From Bacillota bacterium (lineage in GTDB: Bacteria; Bacillota; Clostridia; Acetivibrionales; JAMNXU01): a stretch of 64,000 bases of DNA. The stretch is from positions 35,943-99,942 of the forward strand of contig JAMNXU010000006.1 of NCBI GenBank assembly GCA_023623175.1, given 5' to 3'. Every line of letters starts with the position of its first letter. Position 1 is the first letter of the stretch. The notes under the pieces are model-generated. The model saw nothing but the letters and a program-made list of their open reading frames with translations. It ran no database searches and was not told where the DNA came from. A program made the translations under genes and the position numbers. Positions 7,815-14,838 of the stretch are shown here, one piece after another.

Positions 7815-8720
7815 ATGGCAATGCTTGTGCCTGTAACGGAAATTCAGCGCTTTTCCACCCATGACGGGGACGGAATCAGAACGGTGGTTTTTCTGAAGGG
7901 TTGTCCGCTGAGATGTGAATGGTGCCACAACCCGGAAACCCAAAACGCCTATAATGAACTGTTTTATACAGACAAAAACTGCATCTTGTGCGGCCAATGC
8001 GCAAGTGTCTGTCCGAACCACTGTCACAGCATAATTTCTGATAATCATGTTTTTGATCGCAGCAACTGCAAGAGATGCATTTCGTGCGTCAGCGGATGCC
8101 CGGCGAATGCCCTGTCCGCCGTCAGTAAAATGATGTCCGTTGATGATATCGTAAACGAAGTTATGAAGGACTCTGCCTTTTACCTGGATAAAGGCGGTGT
8201 AACGCTGTCGGGCGGAGAGCCGCTGATGTACCCGCTGGAATGTATCGAAATTCTGTCCGTGTTGAAATCCAAGGGTGTGCACACGGCCATTGAAACCTGC
8301 GGATTTTTTGACAGTCAATATGCAGGCAGGATTGCAGACGTAACGGATTTATTTTTATTTGATTTCAAAGACTCTGACAGGGACCGGCACAGAAAATATA
8401 CCGGAGTATATAACGATAAGATTATAGAAAACCTGTATCTCCTGGACAATTGCGGAAAGGATATTGTCTTACGATGCATAATGATTAATCAAGTTAACAT
8501 GGACGAAAATCATACCAGGGAAATAGCGCGGGTGTATCATACATTAAAACACTGCATCAGAGTCGATCTTATACCGTATCATCCCTATGGCAACTCCAAA
8601 TATACCCGGCTTGGACTGCAGCCGAAGCATAATAAAGAATTGATTCCGGACCGCAGAGCTTTATCACAAATAAAGGATTTCCTGGCGAGCCAGGGGGTAC
8701 CGGTATACTTGCACAACTGA
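7815..8720 (+). CDS. Glycyl-radical enzyme activating protein (radical SAM)
   Basis: A 301-residue radical SAM activase. The SAM cluster motif is C30-P-L-R-C34-E-W-C37, followed by two ferredoxin-type clusters, C56-x2-C59-x2-C62-x3-C66 and C85-x2-C88-x2-C91-x3-C95, then the S-G-G-E-P-L glycine motif near residue 135. Activases with this two-ferredoxin insert serve eliminase-type glycyl radical enzymes rather than simple PFL. It abstracts the alpha hydrogen of the partner's glycine using SAM. Its position 60 bp after the glycyl radical enzyme identifies that protein as the partner. The frame overlaps no neighbour and is followed by repeat block C. Confidence 0.95.
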   Translation: MAMLVPVTEIQRFSTHDGDGIRTVVFLKGCPLRCEWCHNPETQNAYNELFYTDKNCILCGQCASVCPNHCHSIISDNHVFDRSNCKRCISCVSGCPANALSAVSKMMSVDDIVNEVMKDSAFYLDKGGVTLSGGEPLMYPLECIEILSVLKSKGVHTAIETCGFFDSQYAGRIADVTDLFLFDFKDSDRDRHRKYTGVYNDKIIENLYLLDNCGKDIVLRCIMINQVNMDENHTREIARVYHTLKHCIRVDLIPYHPYGNSKYTRLGLQPKHNKELIPDRRALSQIKDFLASQGVPVYLHN

Positions 8721-8742
8721 AAATCAGCCTGGATGAAGGCCA

Positions 8743-8851
8743 GGGACACGGGGACTTTGGGACACGGGGACGGTTCTCCTGTCCCAATTTGGGACACGGG
8801 GACGGTTCTCTTGTCCCAATTCAGGGACATGGTGACGGTTCTTCTGTCCCA
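8743..8851 (+). repeat. Dispersed hairpin repeat block C
   Basis: A partial unit (8743-8756) followed by three full units (8759-8786, 8791-8818, 8824-8851), the last diverged (GGGACATGGTGACGG). Same element as block A. It lies directly after the activase, so the glycyl radical pair is bracketed by repeat blocks. Confidence 0.9.
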
Positions 8852-8970
8852 TTCTACCGCAATCCAAAAAAAATTACGACAAATAAATCCTATCAATACA
8901 CGTTTTGTCTTTTATATAATATTACTTATACTTGATATAAACTTTATATTAATTTCATAAACACAAGATT

Positions 8971-9031
8971 TTCATTTTTACCTTACAGTTTTTCATTTTA
9001 GCTTTATTAAGTTCATTTTAGCTTTATTAAG
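8971..9031 (+). repeat. 20-bp tandem duplication upstream of the URO-D-like gene
   Basis: Two exact 20-bp copies beginning TTCATTTTAGC lie at 8992-9011 and 9012-9031, with a diverged third copy just before (from 8971). They end 44 bp ahead of the next start codon. This is one of several short-period arrays in upstream regions of this window. Confidence 0.85.
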
Positions 9032-9075
9032 TTATTAAGCAGCCGCACGGAGGCAATACTTGAGGAGGATTTTCC

Positions 9076-10311
9076 ATGGCAGAGGATACGAAAATATTGC
9101 GGAAGCTCGCATATGAATACCTGCAGATAGCCAGCAGCGACAGAAATGCTGAAAACATTAAACTGCACAGGGCTGTCAATGATCTAAGGCAGACAAGGCC
9201 CGTGGTTTTAATCGACGAGCTTCCCTGGAGCGAACTGAATATAAACGGCGAACTTACGCTGCAGTGCACAGACCCGTATCTGCGCACGGTGGAATGGTTT
9301 TTGCGAAGTAACATATTTAAAAGCAAATATTTCCCCGCAGACATGGTCTTACCGGGGTATATCCCTGTAAACAAGGTCACAAGATCCACCGGAATAGGTA
9401 TTAACGTTGAAGAAGAGACGCTTGCCACGGACAGGGATAATAACATAGTTTCCCATAAGTACAAAGATGTCCTCCAGGCGGAGGAAGATCTTGAAAAGCT
9501 CCACAACCCGGTCATAACCTATGACGAAAAAGAAACCCTCAGGCGTTATAACATGGTCGGAGAAATCCTCGGTGATATCCTGCCCGTAAGACTGACAGGC
9601 ATAAGTGCCTTTTATTTTGGGCCATGGGATGAAATAGCCAGGTTCCGCGGCGTAACCAATTTGCTGATAGACCTCGTTGACCGCCCTGAATTCATGCACA
9701 AAATAGTGAAAAAGCTCGCCGAAATCAGCCTTTCCAAGCTGGAGCAATATGAAGCCCAGGGACTGCTCGACGCGTTTCCGACAAGCCTGCATTGCACCCC
9801 GGCGGTGACATCCGATTTGCCCGGCAAGGACTTTAATGGCGAAAAAGTCACAAGAAGGAACATCTGGGGAAGGGGACACGCCCAAATATTCGGCCATGTT
9901 TCCAGGGAGATGCATGACGAGTTTGACATATCCTACATGATACAGGTCTTAGGGCAGTGCGGCCTCGTGTACTACGGCTGCTGCGAGCCACTGGACAAGA
10001 AAATAGGTATTGTCGAAAAAATACCCAATCTCCGCAAAATATCAATTACGCCCTGGGCAGATGTAAATGTGGCGGCAGAAGCCATAGGCAGCAAGTATGT
10101 CCTGTCCGCCAAACCCAACCCGGCTGCAGTTGCTGTCCCCTGCCTTGACAAGGATGCCCTGAGAAAAGAAATAGGGACAATACTTGACGCCTGCAGAAGG
10201 AATAATTGTTCCTGCGACATAGTGCTTAAAGATATAAGTACCTGCTGCAAGCGCCCTGAAAACATAATCGAGTGGGAAAAAACAGTTATGGATATGGTAA
10301 GGAATTATTAG
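9076..10311 (+). CDS. Uroporphyrinogen decarboxylase-like (URO-D/corrinoid methyltransferase fold) protein
   Basis: A 411-residue cytoplasmic protein. The C-terminal half contains Y-Y-G-C-C-E-P-L, then I-P-N-L-R-K-I-S-I-T-P-W-A-D-V and S-A-K-P-N-P-A, a signature of URO-D-fold proteins annotated as uroporphyrinogen-III decarboxylase-like. Many relatives are zinc-dependent methyltransferases acting on corrinoid proteins; the Cys-Cys pair and conserved His are candidate metal ligands. No corrinoid protein gene is adjacent, so the reaction is open. Strong ribosome binding site TTGAGGAGG before ATG. It is read in the same direction as the glycyl radical pair but separated by 355 bp, repeats and probably its own promoter. 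A hairpin terminator follows. Confidence 0.75.
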   Translation: MAEDTKILRKLAYEYLQIASSDRNAENIKLHRAVNDLRQTRPVVLIDELPWSELNINGELTLQCTDPYLRTVEWFLRSNIFKSKYFPADMVLPGYIPVNKVTRSTGIGINVEEETLATDRDNNIVSHKYKDVLQAEEDLEKLHNPVITYDEKETLRRYNMVGEILGDILPVRLTGISAFYFGPWDEIARFRGVTNLLIDLVDRPEFMHKIVKKLAEISLSKLEQYEAQGLLDAFPTSLHCTPAVTSDLPGKDFNGEKVTRRNIWGRGHAQIFGHVSREMHDEFDISYMIQVLGQCGLVYYGCCEPLDKKIGIVEKIPNLRKISITPWADVNVAAEAIGSKYVLSAKPNPAAVAVPCLDKDALRKEIGTILDACRRNNCSCDIVLKDISTCCKRPENIIEWEKTVMDMVRNY

Positions 10312-10340
10312 TGGTAAGGAATTATCAGGTCGATTCAAAT

Positions 10341-10370
10341 ATCCGGGAACACGAAGAAGTGCTCCCGGAT
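10341..10370 (+). terminator. Rho-independent terminator of the URO-D-like gene
   Basis: ATCCGGGA and TCCCGGAT pair around an inner CAC/GTG stem, followed by TGATTTT, about 30 bp after the stop. Confidence 0.75.
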
Positions 10371-10403
10371 TGATTTTCCCGTTCGACCAGTTCGTTCGAC
10401 CGG

Positions 10404-11237
10404 TTACATCATTTCTTCCAAAATTCTAGCTACAGGCTCAAGCCAATCACCTTCGAAAAGCTCTATCATCCCCCTGTCTATGGCTGCAGAATTCCTGGGG
10501 TCTACAGGTATTTTGGCAATCACCTTGAGATTATACTTTTCCGCAATTTCATCAATGTGGCTGTCGCCGAAAATTTTGTGTTCATTGCCGCAATCCGGGC
10601 ACTTGAAATAAGACATGTTTTCTACCAGCCCAATAATGGGAATGTTCATCATCTCAGCCATCCGCACGGCTTTTGCCACGATCATGGAAACGAGTTCCTG
10701 CGGCGAAGTTACTACAATAATGCCGTCAACAGGAATGGACTGAAATACCGTAAGAGGCACATCTCCGGTTCCCGGCGGCATATCAATAAACATGAAATCC
10801 ACATCTTTCCAGATAACATCCGTCCAGAATTTCTTCACCATACCGTTAATTAAAGGCGCTCTCCAAGCAACAGGATCGGTTTCGTTCTTCAGCAGCAAAT
10901 TAACGGACATAATGTCAATGCCTGTTTTGCTTTTAACCGGGAAAAGCCCCAACTCGCTTCCCTCAGCCTTTTCCGAGATTCCAAACGCCTTGGGGATTGA
11001 AGGTCCGGTAATGTCAGCGTCCAGAACGGCGGTGTGATACCCTGCCCTGTTCATGGTAACCGCAAGCATGGAGGTAACCAGTGACTTGCCAACGCCGCCC
11101 TTGCCGCTGACAACGGCAATTACCTTCCTGATACTGCTGAGTTCATTGGGTTCCTCGAGGAAATTGGTTTTCTTTTCTTTCCTGTCTGCACATACTTTCG
11201 GACAACTGCTGCATTTGTAATCACAATTTTTACTCAT
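10404..11237 (-). CDS. Mrp/NBP35-family P-loop ATPase, Fe-S cluster carrier (ApbC-like)
   Basis: A 277-residue protein with the deviant Walker A S-G-K-G-G-V-G-K-S near residue 45, the D-A-D-I-T-G-P-S-I-P motif, D-M-P-P-G-T-G-D switch and the C-P-D-C cluster-binding pair in the F-K-C-P-D-C-G-N-E-H loop. The N-terminus adds a Cys-rich stretch (C-D-Y-K-C-S-S-C-P-K-V-C), as in NBP35-type proteins that hold a second Fe-S cluster. It delivers [4Fe-4S] clusters to apo-enzymes, which fits an anaerobe rich in radical SAM proteins. The start is the ATG after GGAGTTTTGACC; a TTG six bases upstream also opens the frame. It lies behind DUF134 in a likely two-gene operon. Confidence 0.93.
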   Translation of the reverse strand: MSKNCDYKCSSCPKVCADRKEKKTNFLEEPNELSSIRKVIAVVSGKGGVGKSLVTSMLAVTMNRAGYHTAVLDADITGPSIPKAFGISEKAEGSELGLFPVKSKTGIDIMSVNLLLKNETDPVAWRAPLINGMVKKFWTDVIWKDVDFMFIDMPPGTGDVPLTVFQSIPVDGIIVVTSPQELVSMIVAKAVRMAEMMNIPIIGLVENMSYFKCPDCGNEHKIFGDSHIDEIAEKYNLKVIAKIPVDPRNSAAIDRGMIELFEGDWLEPVARILEEMM

Positions 11238-11356
11238 GGTCAAAACTCCTTCAATTGATTATTTAATTTAATACACCGGATTTATTTTTCATCCGCCACC
11301 CGCACTGAAATTTTAGCGAAGCCTGCGCTTCATCGGCCTCAGGGCGCGGGCCGTGC

Positions 11357-11701
11357 CTATGCGTGCCGATGCCTGTGACATTTCAGCCTGCAATCTTTTA
11401 CGAATCCCTCGCAAAGCCTGTATTCACCGCCTTCTATTACAAGCACCTTGCCGTTTACCAGCGACTGGGCAATCTTTTTTCTCGCCTCGGCGTAAATTCC
11501 CTGGACCGTTGTGCGCGCCACATTCATCTGTTTCGCGCACTCCTCCTGCGTTAAGCCTTCAAGATCAATCAGCCTGATAGTTTCAAATTCATCGACCGTC
11601 ATCCTGACACAATTTTCTTCTTTTGCGTCCAAATCAAGAGGTCCAAATTTGTTGCTTTCAGGCAGCCTGCATATTTTCCTCCACTTCACCGGTCTTGGCA
11701 T
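11357..11701 (-). CDS. DUF134 family helix-turn-helix protein
   Basis: A 114-residue protein opening [11 protein letters not shown], then [25 protein letters not shown], then [17 protein letters not shown]. This is the DUF134 signature, a sigma-70-region-4-like HTH. Family members cluster with Mrp and dinitrogenase-cofactor-type genes and are predicted regulators. The tail is Cys/His-rich ([10 protein letters not shown]), suggesting metal or Fe-S sensing. Ribosome binding site GGAGGAATGAAAT. It sits 119 bp upstream of mrp on the same strand, behind an unusually long leader. Confidence 0.9.
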   Translation of the reverse strand: MPRPVKWRKICRLPESNKFGPLDLDAKEENCVRMTVDEFETIRLIDLEGLTQEECAKQMNVARTTVQGIYAEARKKIAQSLVNGKVLVIEGGEYRLCEGFVKDCRLKCHRHRHA

Positions 11702-11869
11702 ATTTCATTCCTCCGGGTACGATTCTTCCGCCATTCCGCCGCGATACCTTCGTCGTAATACCTGCATGACCTGCGCAATTTTAGGCCTGCCAAAATACCT
11801 GGCGACCACGCAGGTTATTTAACTCAATCAGTGAAAAACTATACTAAGTTAGTATTGTTAAATAAGCAG

Positions 11870-12009
11870 TTAATTTTGCATTAACAATCGATTAATTTCG
11901 CTTAAACTAACTATTAATTTTGCATAACAAACTATTTATTTTACATACAAAATTATTAATTTTACATTCAAGGATAATAATTTTGCACAACCAAGCTATT
12001 AATTTTCTG
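11870..12009. repeat. Seven-copy array of 11-bp AT motifs spaced 21-22 bp
   Basis: Copies of TTAATTTTGCA (with TTTCGC, TTTTACA and TTTTCTG variants) begin at 11870, 11892, 11914, 11935, 11956, 11977 and 11999, so the spacing is 22, 22, 21, 21, 21, 22 bp. This is two helical turns per step, which would put every motif on one DNA face and could curve the region. The array lies in the DUF134-mrp leader, between the promoter and the DUF134 start. On the minus strand it also spells a Cys-Lys-Ile-Asn heptad, but no start codon or ribosome binding site supports translation. Confidence 0.8.
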
Positions 12010-12018
12010 TTTGATAAA

Positions 12019-12070
12019 TGACATATGTCATTTACACTTAATATTATACCTCGTTTCTGACATATGTCAA
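12019..12070 (-). promoter_or_regulatory. Promoter with two identical palindromic operators, driving DUF134-mrp
   Basis: On the minus strand TTGACA (12065-12070), a 16-bp spacer and TATAAT (12043-12048) form a near-perfect sigma-A promoter. The 12-bp palindrome TGACATATGTCA occurs twice: 12058-12069, overlapping the -35 box, and 12019-12030, just after the expected start near 12036. This is a classical repressor layout with sites 39 bp apart. The regulator is not proven; DUF134 itself is the nearest HTH gene. Confidence 0.75.
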
Positions 12071-12093
12071 CAATTATTAAATTTTTGATATAA

Positions 12094-12138
12094 CAATATT
12101 TAATATAACGATATTTAATATACCGATATTTAATCATC
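12094..12138. repeat. 15-bp tandem repeat, three copies
   Basis: Three 15-bp units, variants of CGATATTTAATATAC, start at 12094, 12109 and 12124, immediately upstream of the dual-operator promoter. AT-rich; no coding role seen. Confidence 0.7.
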
Positions 12139-12161
12139 CACGGCCTTTAATGCAAAAAAAT

Positions 12162-12179
12162 AAAGGCTTTAAAGCCTTT
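12162..12179. terminator. Palindromic terminator, usable on both strands
   Basis: A perfect 18-bp palindrome (AAAGGCTTT then AAAGCCTTT) is flanked by an A run on one side and TT on the other. It separates the decayed gene to the right from the DUF134 promoter. Confidence 0.6.
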
Positions 12180-12187
12180 TCCAGTTC

Positions 12188-12550
12188 CTATCCGTTTATC
12201 GCATCTCCGTTAATGTCCACCCTGTCATCAATGTCTGCACGATAAGCCTACAGACCTTCCGTTGCCAAAATTTCTCCAATACATACGGATGTGCCCCCGA
12301 CAAAGGTCCACATTATATCAACTTCAGTGGCGACACGCCAGACACAATCCACCGTCCACCACAGCAACGCGCTTTGCTCGTGAAATGGCAATACGGAAAT
12401 CGCAGCGGCTTCTATCGGACCTCTCAATAAAATGTATTCCCGTTCCAGCAATTGTAATACAGCTGTTCCGGGCCTGCGTTTTCCGGCTTCCAGTCCGCCC
12501 CATCCGCTCCAAACCGCAAGCAGACAGTCACCGGGCAGTCACCGGGCGTT
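12188..12550 (-). pseudogene. Decayed hypothetical gene
   Basis: One minus frame reads a coherent protein-like sequence: V-L-Q-L-L-E-R-E-Y, then L-W-W-T-V-D-C-V-W-R-V-A-T-E-V-D-I-M-W-T-F-V-G-G-T, then I-G-E-I-L-A-T-E-G-L. A TAG at about 12246 follows, after which A-Y-R-A-D-I-D-D-R-V-D-I-N-G-D continues sensibly to the next stop at 12188. A GAG-to-TAG change would explain the break. The 5' end runs into shifted frames with no start. The family is not named with confidence; the D-x-x-W-T-F-V-G-G pattern recalls small uncharacterised proteins of Firmicutes. Confidence 0.5.
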
Positions 12551-12647
12551 TTAGTATGCTTTCTCAAGCTTTCTCAAAACATCAATCAGCAACCTGGCCT
12601 TATTCACGGGAAAGTGGCCTGCTGACGGCTCTGTTATTTTGGCGTTT

Positions 12648-13529
12648 TTAAACCACCGCTTTCCTTTCCGGAATCCGGAACCTGTCACTTTCCCTGAGGT
12701 CCAGCAGTTTCACCCAGGTTTCGAATTTTTCACAGGCATTTTCCAGCCGTGCGGCCGTATGTCCGTCTGAACCAAGGTAAAATTTGCATCCACACTCTTT
12801 CGCAATCAGGTACGGCCTGAGAATAATGTCTAGCTCCTGCTCATTATATTTGGTAATTGGCGCATTGAGCTCAATTCCTATTCCGACTTTTGCCGCCTTT
12901 TTGAAAATATCCGTATATACGCTGTCAGGAATGCCTTCAAACAGTTTTATGTGATTTTCCCACTGGTTGTCGCCATGCCCGGCCGAAAGAGGGCATGTAA
13001 AATGGGCCAGGCCCATTTTGTGAAACGGGTATTTCTGCTCCAGCAGGTGATAGCAACGATTGATTACCAGTTCCCTTCTTTTATCGATGCTCTCCCACTC
13101 TTCCTCTGTTATTGTAAATCCCCGCATGTGCAAATGGGTGGTCGGAACAATAATAAAATCAAAAAGTTCAAAATTCTCTTCTGCAAGCCCCAATGTAAAG
13201 CTTCTGTCCATATCGGTTTCACAACCGAAATACATTTTAACTTCGCCGTCCTGCGGAAGAGGTAATGACTCCATGACATGGGGAATATTCTGCGGCCTGT
13301 ACCAGGCACTCGCGCCGGGTACTGCATCATCCCACAGATGATCGGTCAGGCACACTTCTTTCAGGCCATATTTCTTTGCATACTGCAAAATATTCACGGG
13401 CGTTTGCTCGGGATCAGAAGAACAGGTCGACAACATGGTGTGAATGTGGTAATCATGATCAATCATGAATGCACAATCATTTTTGGATTCAGTTTTACAA
13501 TCCATATTATCCTCTCCATATTCGTCCAT
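12648..13529 (-). CDS. PHP-domain phosphoesterase (histidinol-phosphatase-like)
   Basis: A 293-residue PHP protein. Metal-binding motifs are visible in order: H-D-Y-H-I-H-T near residue 25, C-L-T-D-H near 60, G-C-E-T-D-M-D near 100, a His in L-A-H-F-T-C-P near 175 and a final G-S-D-G-H-T near 255. Such enzymes use two or three metal ions to hydrolyse phosphate esters; the histidinol-phosphatase type is the closest well-known group, but no his genes are nearby, so the substrate is open. The first 20 residues are acidic and poorly conserved; an internal Met before I-D-H-D-Y-H may be the real start. Confidence 0.88.
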   Translation of the reverse strand: MDEYGEDNMDCKTESKNDCAFMIDHDYHIHTMLSTCSSDPEQTPVNILQYAKKYGLKEVCLTDHLWDDAVPGASAWYRPQNIPHVMESLPLPQDGEVKMYFGCETDMDRSFTLGLAEENFELFDFIIVPTTHLHMRGFTITEEEWESIDKRRELVINRCYHLLEQKYPFHKMGLAHFTCPLSAGHGDNQWENHIKLFEGIPDSVYTDIFKKAAKVGIGIELNAPITKYNEQELDIILRPYLIAKECGCKFYLGSDGHTAARLENACEKFETWVKLLDLRESDRFRIPERKAVV

Positions 13530-13615
13530 TTATGACAAGCTCAAAACAAACCGTATTTCCTTTGATTATATCTCACATCAGGATGCATGTGAAACATTAT
13601 TAATTTAGTACACAT

Positions 13616-13656
13616 GGGACACGGGGACTGGGACAGGGGGACGGTTCTCCTGTCCC
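13616..13656 (+). repeat. Dispersed hairpin repeat block D
   Basis: A partial unit (GGGACACGGGGACT, 13616-13629) is followed by one full unit (13630-13656), between the PHP gene and the small membrane protein. Confidence 0.9.
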
Positions 13657-13666
13657 AACAATATAT

Positions 13667-14005
13667 TTATTCAGCAGGCCTCCGGTATTTCTTATAAATA
13701 CCTTTATATACGAAAACCAGGGCAAAAATCCCAGGAACGCACATAATTCCAACAGCAATAGCCCCGATTTTCGGGTTGACAACAGACAATACTCCGGTTA
13801 AAAACAAGCACGCAGTGTAAACCAGCCACATAATGCCGTTCGAGCGATTATATGCCGGGATGTCCGCTATTTCTTCAGGTTTCACGACACTGCCGGCCCA
13901 AAAGTGCACCGGATCCTTGCGCCTGAATGCCCACAGGGCGATCAGGCCAAAATATATGGCACACAGCCAGCAAATAGCTGCTACTATTACATTTCCGGTA
14001 GACAT
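13667..14005 (-). CDS. Hypothetical small membrane protein
   Basis: A 112-residue protein with three predicted membrane helices (residues about 5-27, 56-76 and 80-102) and a cytoplasmic-looking loop containing R-R-K-D-P-V-H-F-W-A-G-S, then I-P-A-Y-N-R-S-N-G-I-M-W. The loop resembles a conserved motif in small uncharacterised Firmicute membrane proteins. Basic C-terminus (Y-K-K-Y-R-R-P). No function can be assigned. A four-copy 18-bp array lies 180 bp upstream of its start. Confidence 0.7.
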   Translation of the reverse strand: MSTGNVIVAAICWLCAIYFGLIALWAFRRKDPVHFWAGSVVKPEEIADIPAYNRSNGIMWLVYTACLFLTGVLSVVNPKIGAIAVGIMCVPGIFALVFVYKGIYKKYRRPAE

Positions 14006-14186
14006 ATCAGCTTATCACACCTTTCAGCAAAATACACCAGAATACCAGAATCTCCGTTATCCATACATTTTACTTCTTTCCGGCCATTTACAACGGTCTT
14101 ACGCTTCCATAAACCATGTTATAAACCACACTGACAACGAATTTTTCCGGTATCGGTCTGCGCTATTAACAAGCTTAAAGACAAAC

Positions 14187-14258
14187 TATGACCTGGCATA
14201 GAATTAAGACCAGGTATTCAACTATTATCAGGCATTCAATTATGACCAGGCTTTTCCG
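14187..14258. repeat. 18-bp tandem array, four contiguous copies
   Basis: Four units of exactly 18 bp (14187-14204, 14205-14222, 14223-14240, 14241-14258) share TATGACCAGGCATTCAAT with two to five changes each. They fill the gap after the PNPOx-like gene and precede the small membrane-protein gene. Confidence 0.85.
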
Positions 14259-14259
14259 T

Positions 14260-14652
14260 TTAAAATCTGATTACCCTGGGCGGCTCGGTAAAGGAATAGA
14301 AAGTGGCTGTCGCCTCTTCAAAGTAGAGAACCTCCGTATTGTCATCATACGGTGAATACATGCCCTGAAGTTCCGGATAATTGTCCAGCAAATGCTTCTT
14401 TGCCTCCACCCTGTCATCCCTGACGAGCCTGCCGGACACCCTGAGCCACTTTTCGCCGTCCCAGGCGCAGATTTCCGCCCTGGGATTTACCTGGAGCTGC
14501 TTTGATACACTTTTTACCTTGCCTGTCTGTATATAAAGCTTGCCCTCAAAAATATCCACCGTGCCAAAAGGCCTGACCCTCGGCTGGTCACCTTCCAGCG
14601 TAGCCAGGTAATATGTTCCGCATTTCTTTAAAAACTCATAGACCTCCTGCAT
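14260..14652 (-). CDS. Pyridoxamine 5'-phosphate oxidase-like (FMN-binding split barrel) protein
   Basis: A 130-residue split-barrel protein opening M-Q-E-V-Y-E-F-L-K-K-C-G-T-Y-Y-L-A-T, then P-R-V-R-P-F-G, then L-Y-I-Q-T-G-K-V-K-S-V-S-K-Q-L and I-C-A-W-D-G-E-K-W-L-R-V-S-G. This matches the small PNPOx-like flavoproteins of Clostridia, thought to bind FMN or F420-type cofactors as reductases; substrate unknown. The frame extends 20 codons further up, but GGAGG nine bases before the ATG at 14650-14652 marks the start. Its upstream region holds a 29-bp direct repeat. Confidence 0.9.
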   Translation of the reverse strand: MQEVYEFLKKCGTYYLATLEGDQPRVRPFGTVDIFEGKLYIQTGKVKSVSKQLQVNPRAEICAWDGEKWLRVSGRLVRDDRVEAKKHLLDNYPELQGMYSPYDDNTEVLYFEEATATFYSFTEPPRVIRF

Positions 14653-14770
14653 TTTCTTTTTCCTCCTTACATTACAGTGCTTACGCGGTCTGCTAAAATC
14701 TTTGCCGGACATTAAAATTCCATGCAGTGTTAAAATGTTATGTCAACCAACATATATTTTACACTTCAAC

Positions 14771-14834
14771 TTTGCGTATTTCAAAGAAAATCGAAACATA
14801 TCAAATTTGCGTTTTTCAAAGAAAATTGCAACAT
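14771..14834 (-). promoter_or_regulatory. Pair of 29-bp direct repeats upstream of the PNPOx-like gene
   Basis: TTTGCGT, A or T, TTTCAAAGAAAAT and a closing G-A/C-AACAT occur at 14771-14799 and 14806-14834, 35 bp apart, with three differences. Each copy contains a CTTTG/CAAAG-type hairpin. They lie about 120 bp upstream of the PNPOx start and end five bases before the stop of the next gene, so they are likely regulator sites or a duplicated leader. Confidence 0.6.
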
Positions 14835-14838
14835 AACG

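Noticed and set aside
11705..11809. Small minus-strand frame (GTG start, V-V-A-R-Y-F-G-R-P-K-I-A-Q) ending four bases before the DUF134 start
   Set aside because: Protein-like composition, but there is no ribosome binding site before the GTG and no recognised homology; kept out of the gene list.
11870..12009. CRISPR array
   Set aside because: The repeats are 11 bp with 10-bp gaps, degenerate, and no cas gene is present.
11907..12137. 76-codon minus-strand frame with Y-R-Y-I-K and C-K-I-N repeats
   Set aside because: The translation only reflects the 15-bp and 21-22 bp DNA repeats; the Met lies upstream of the promoter.
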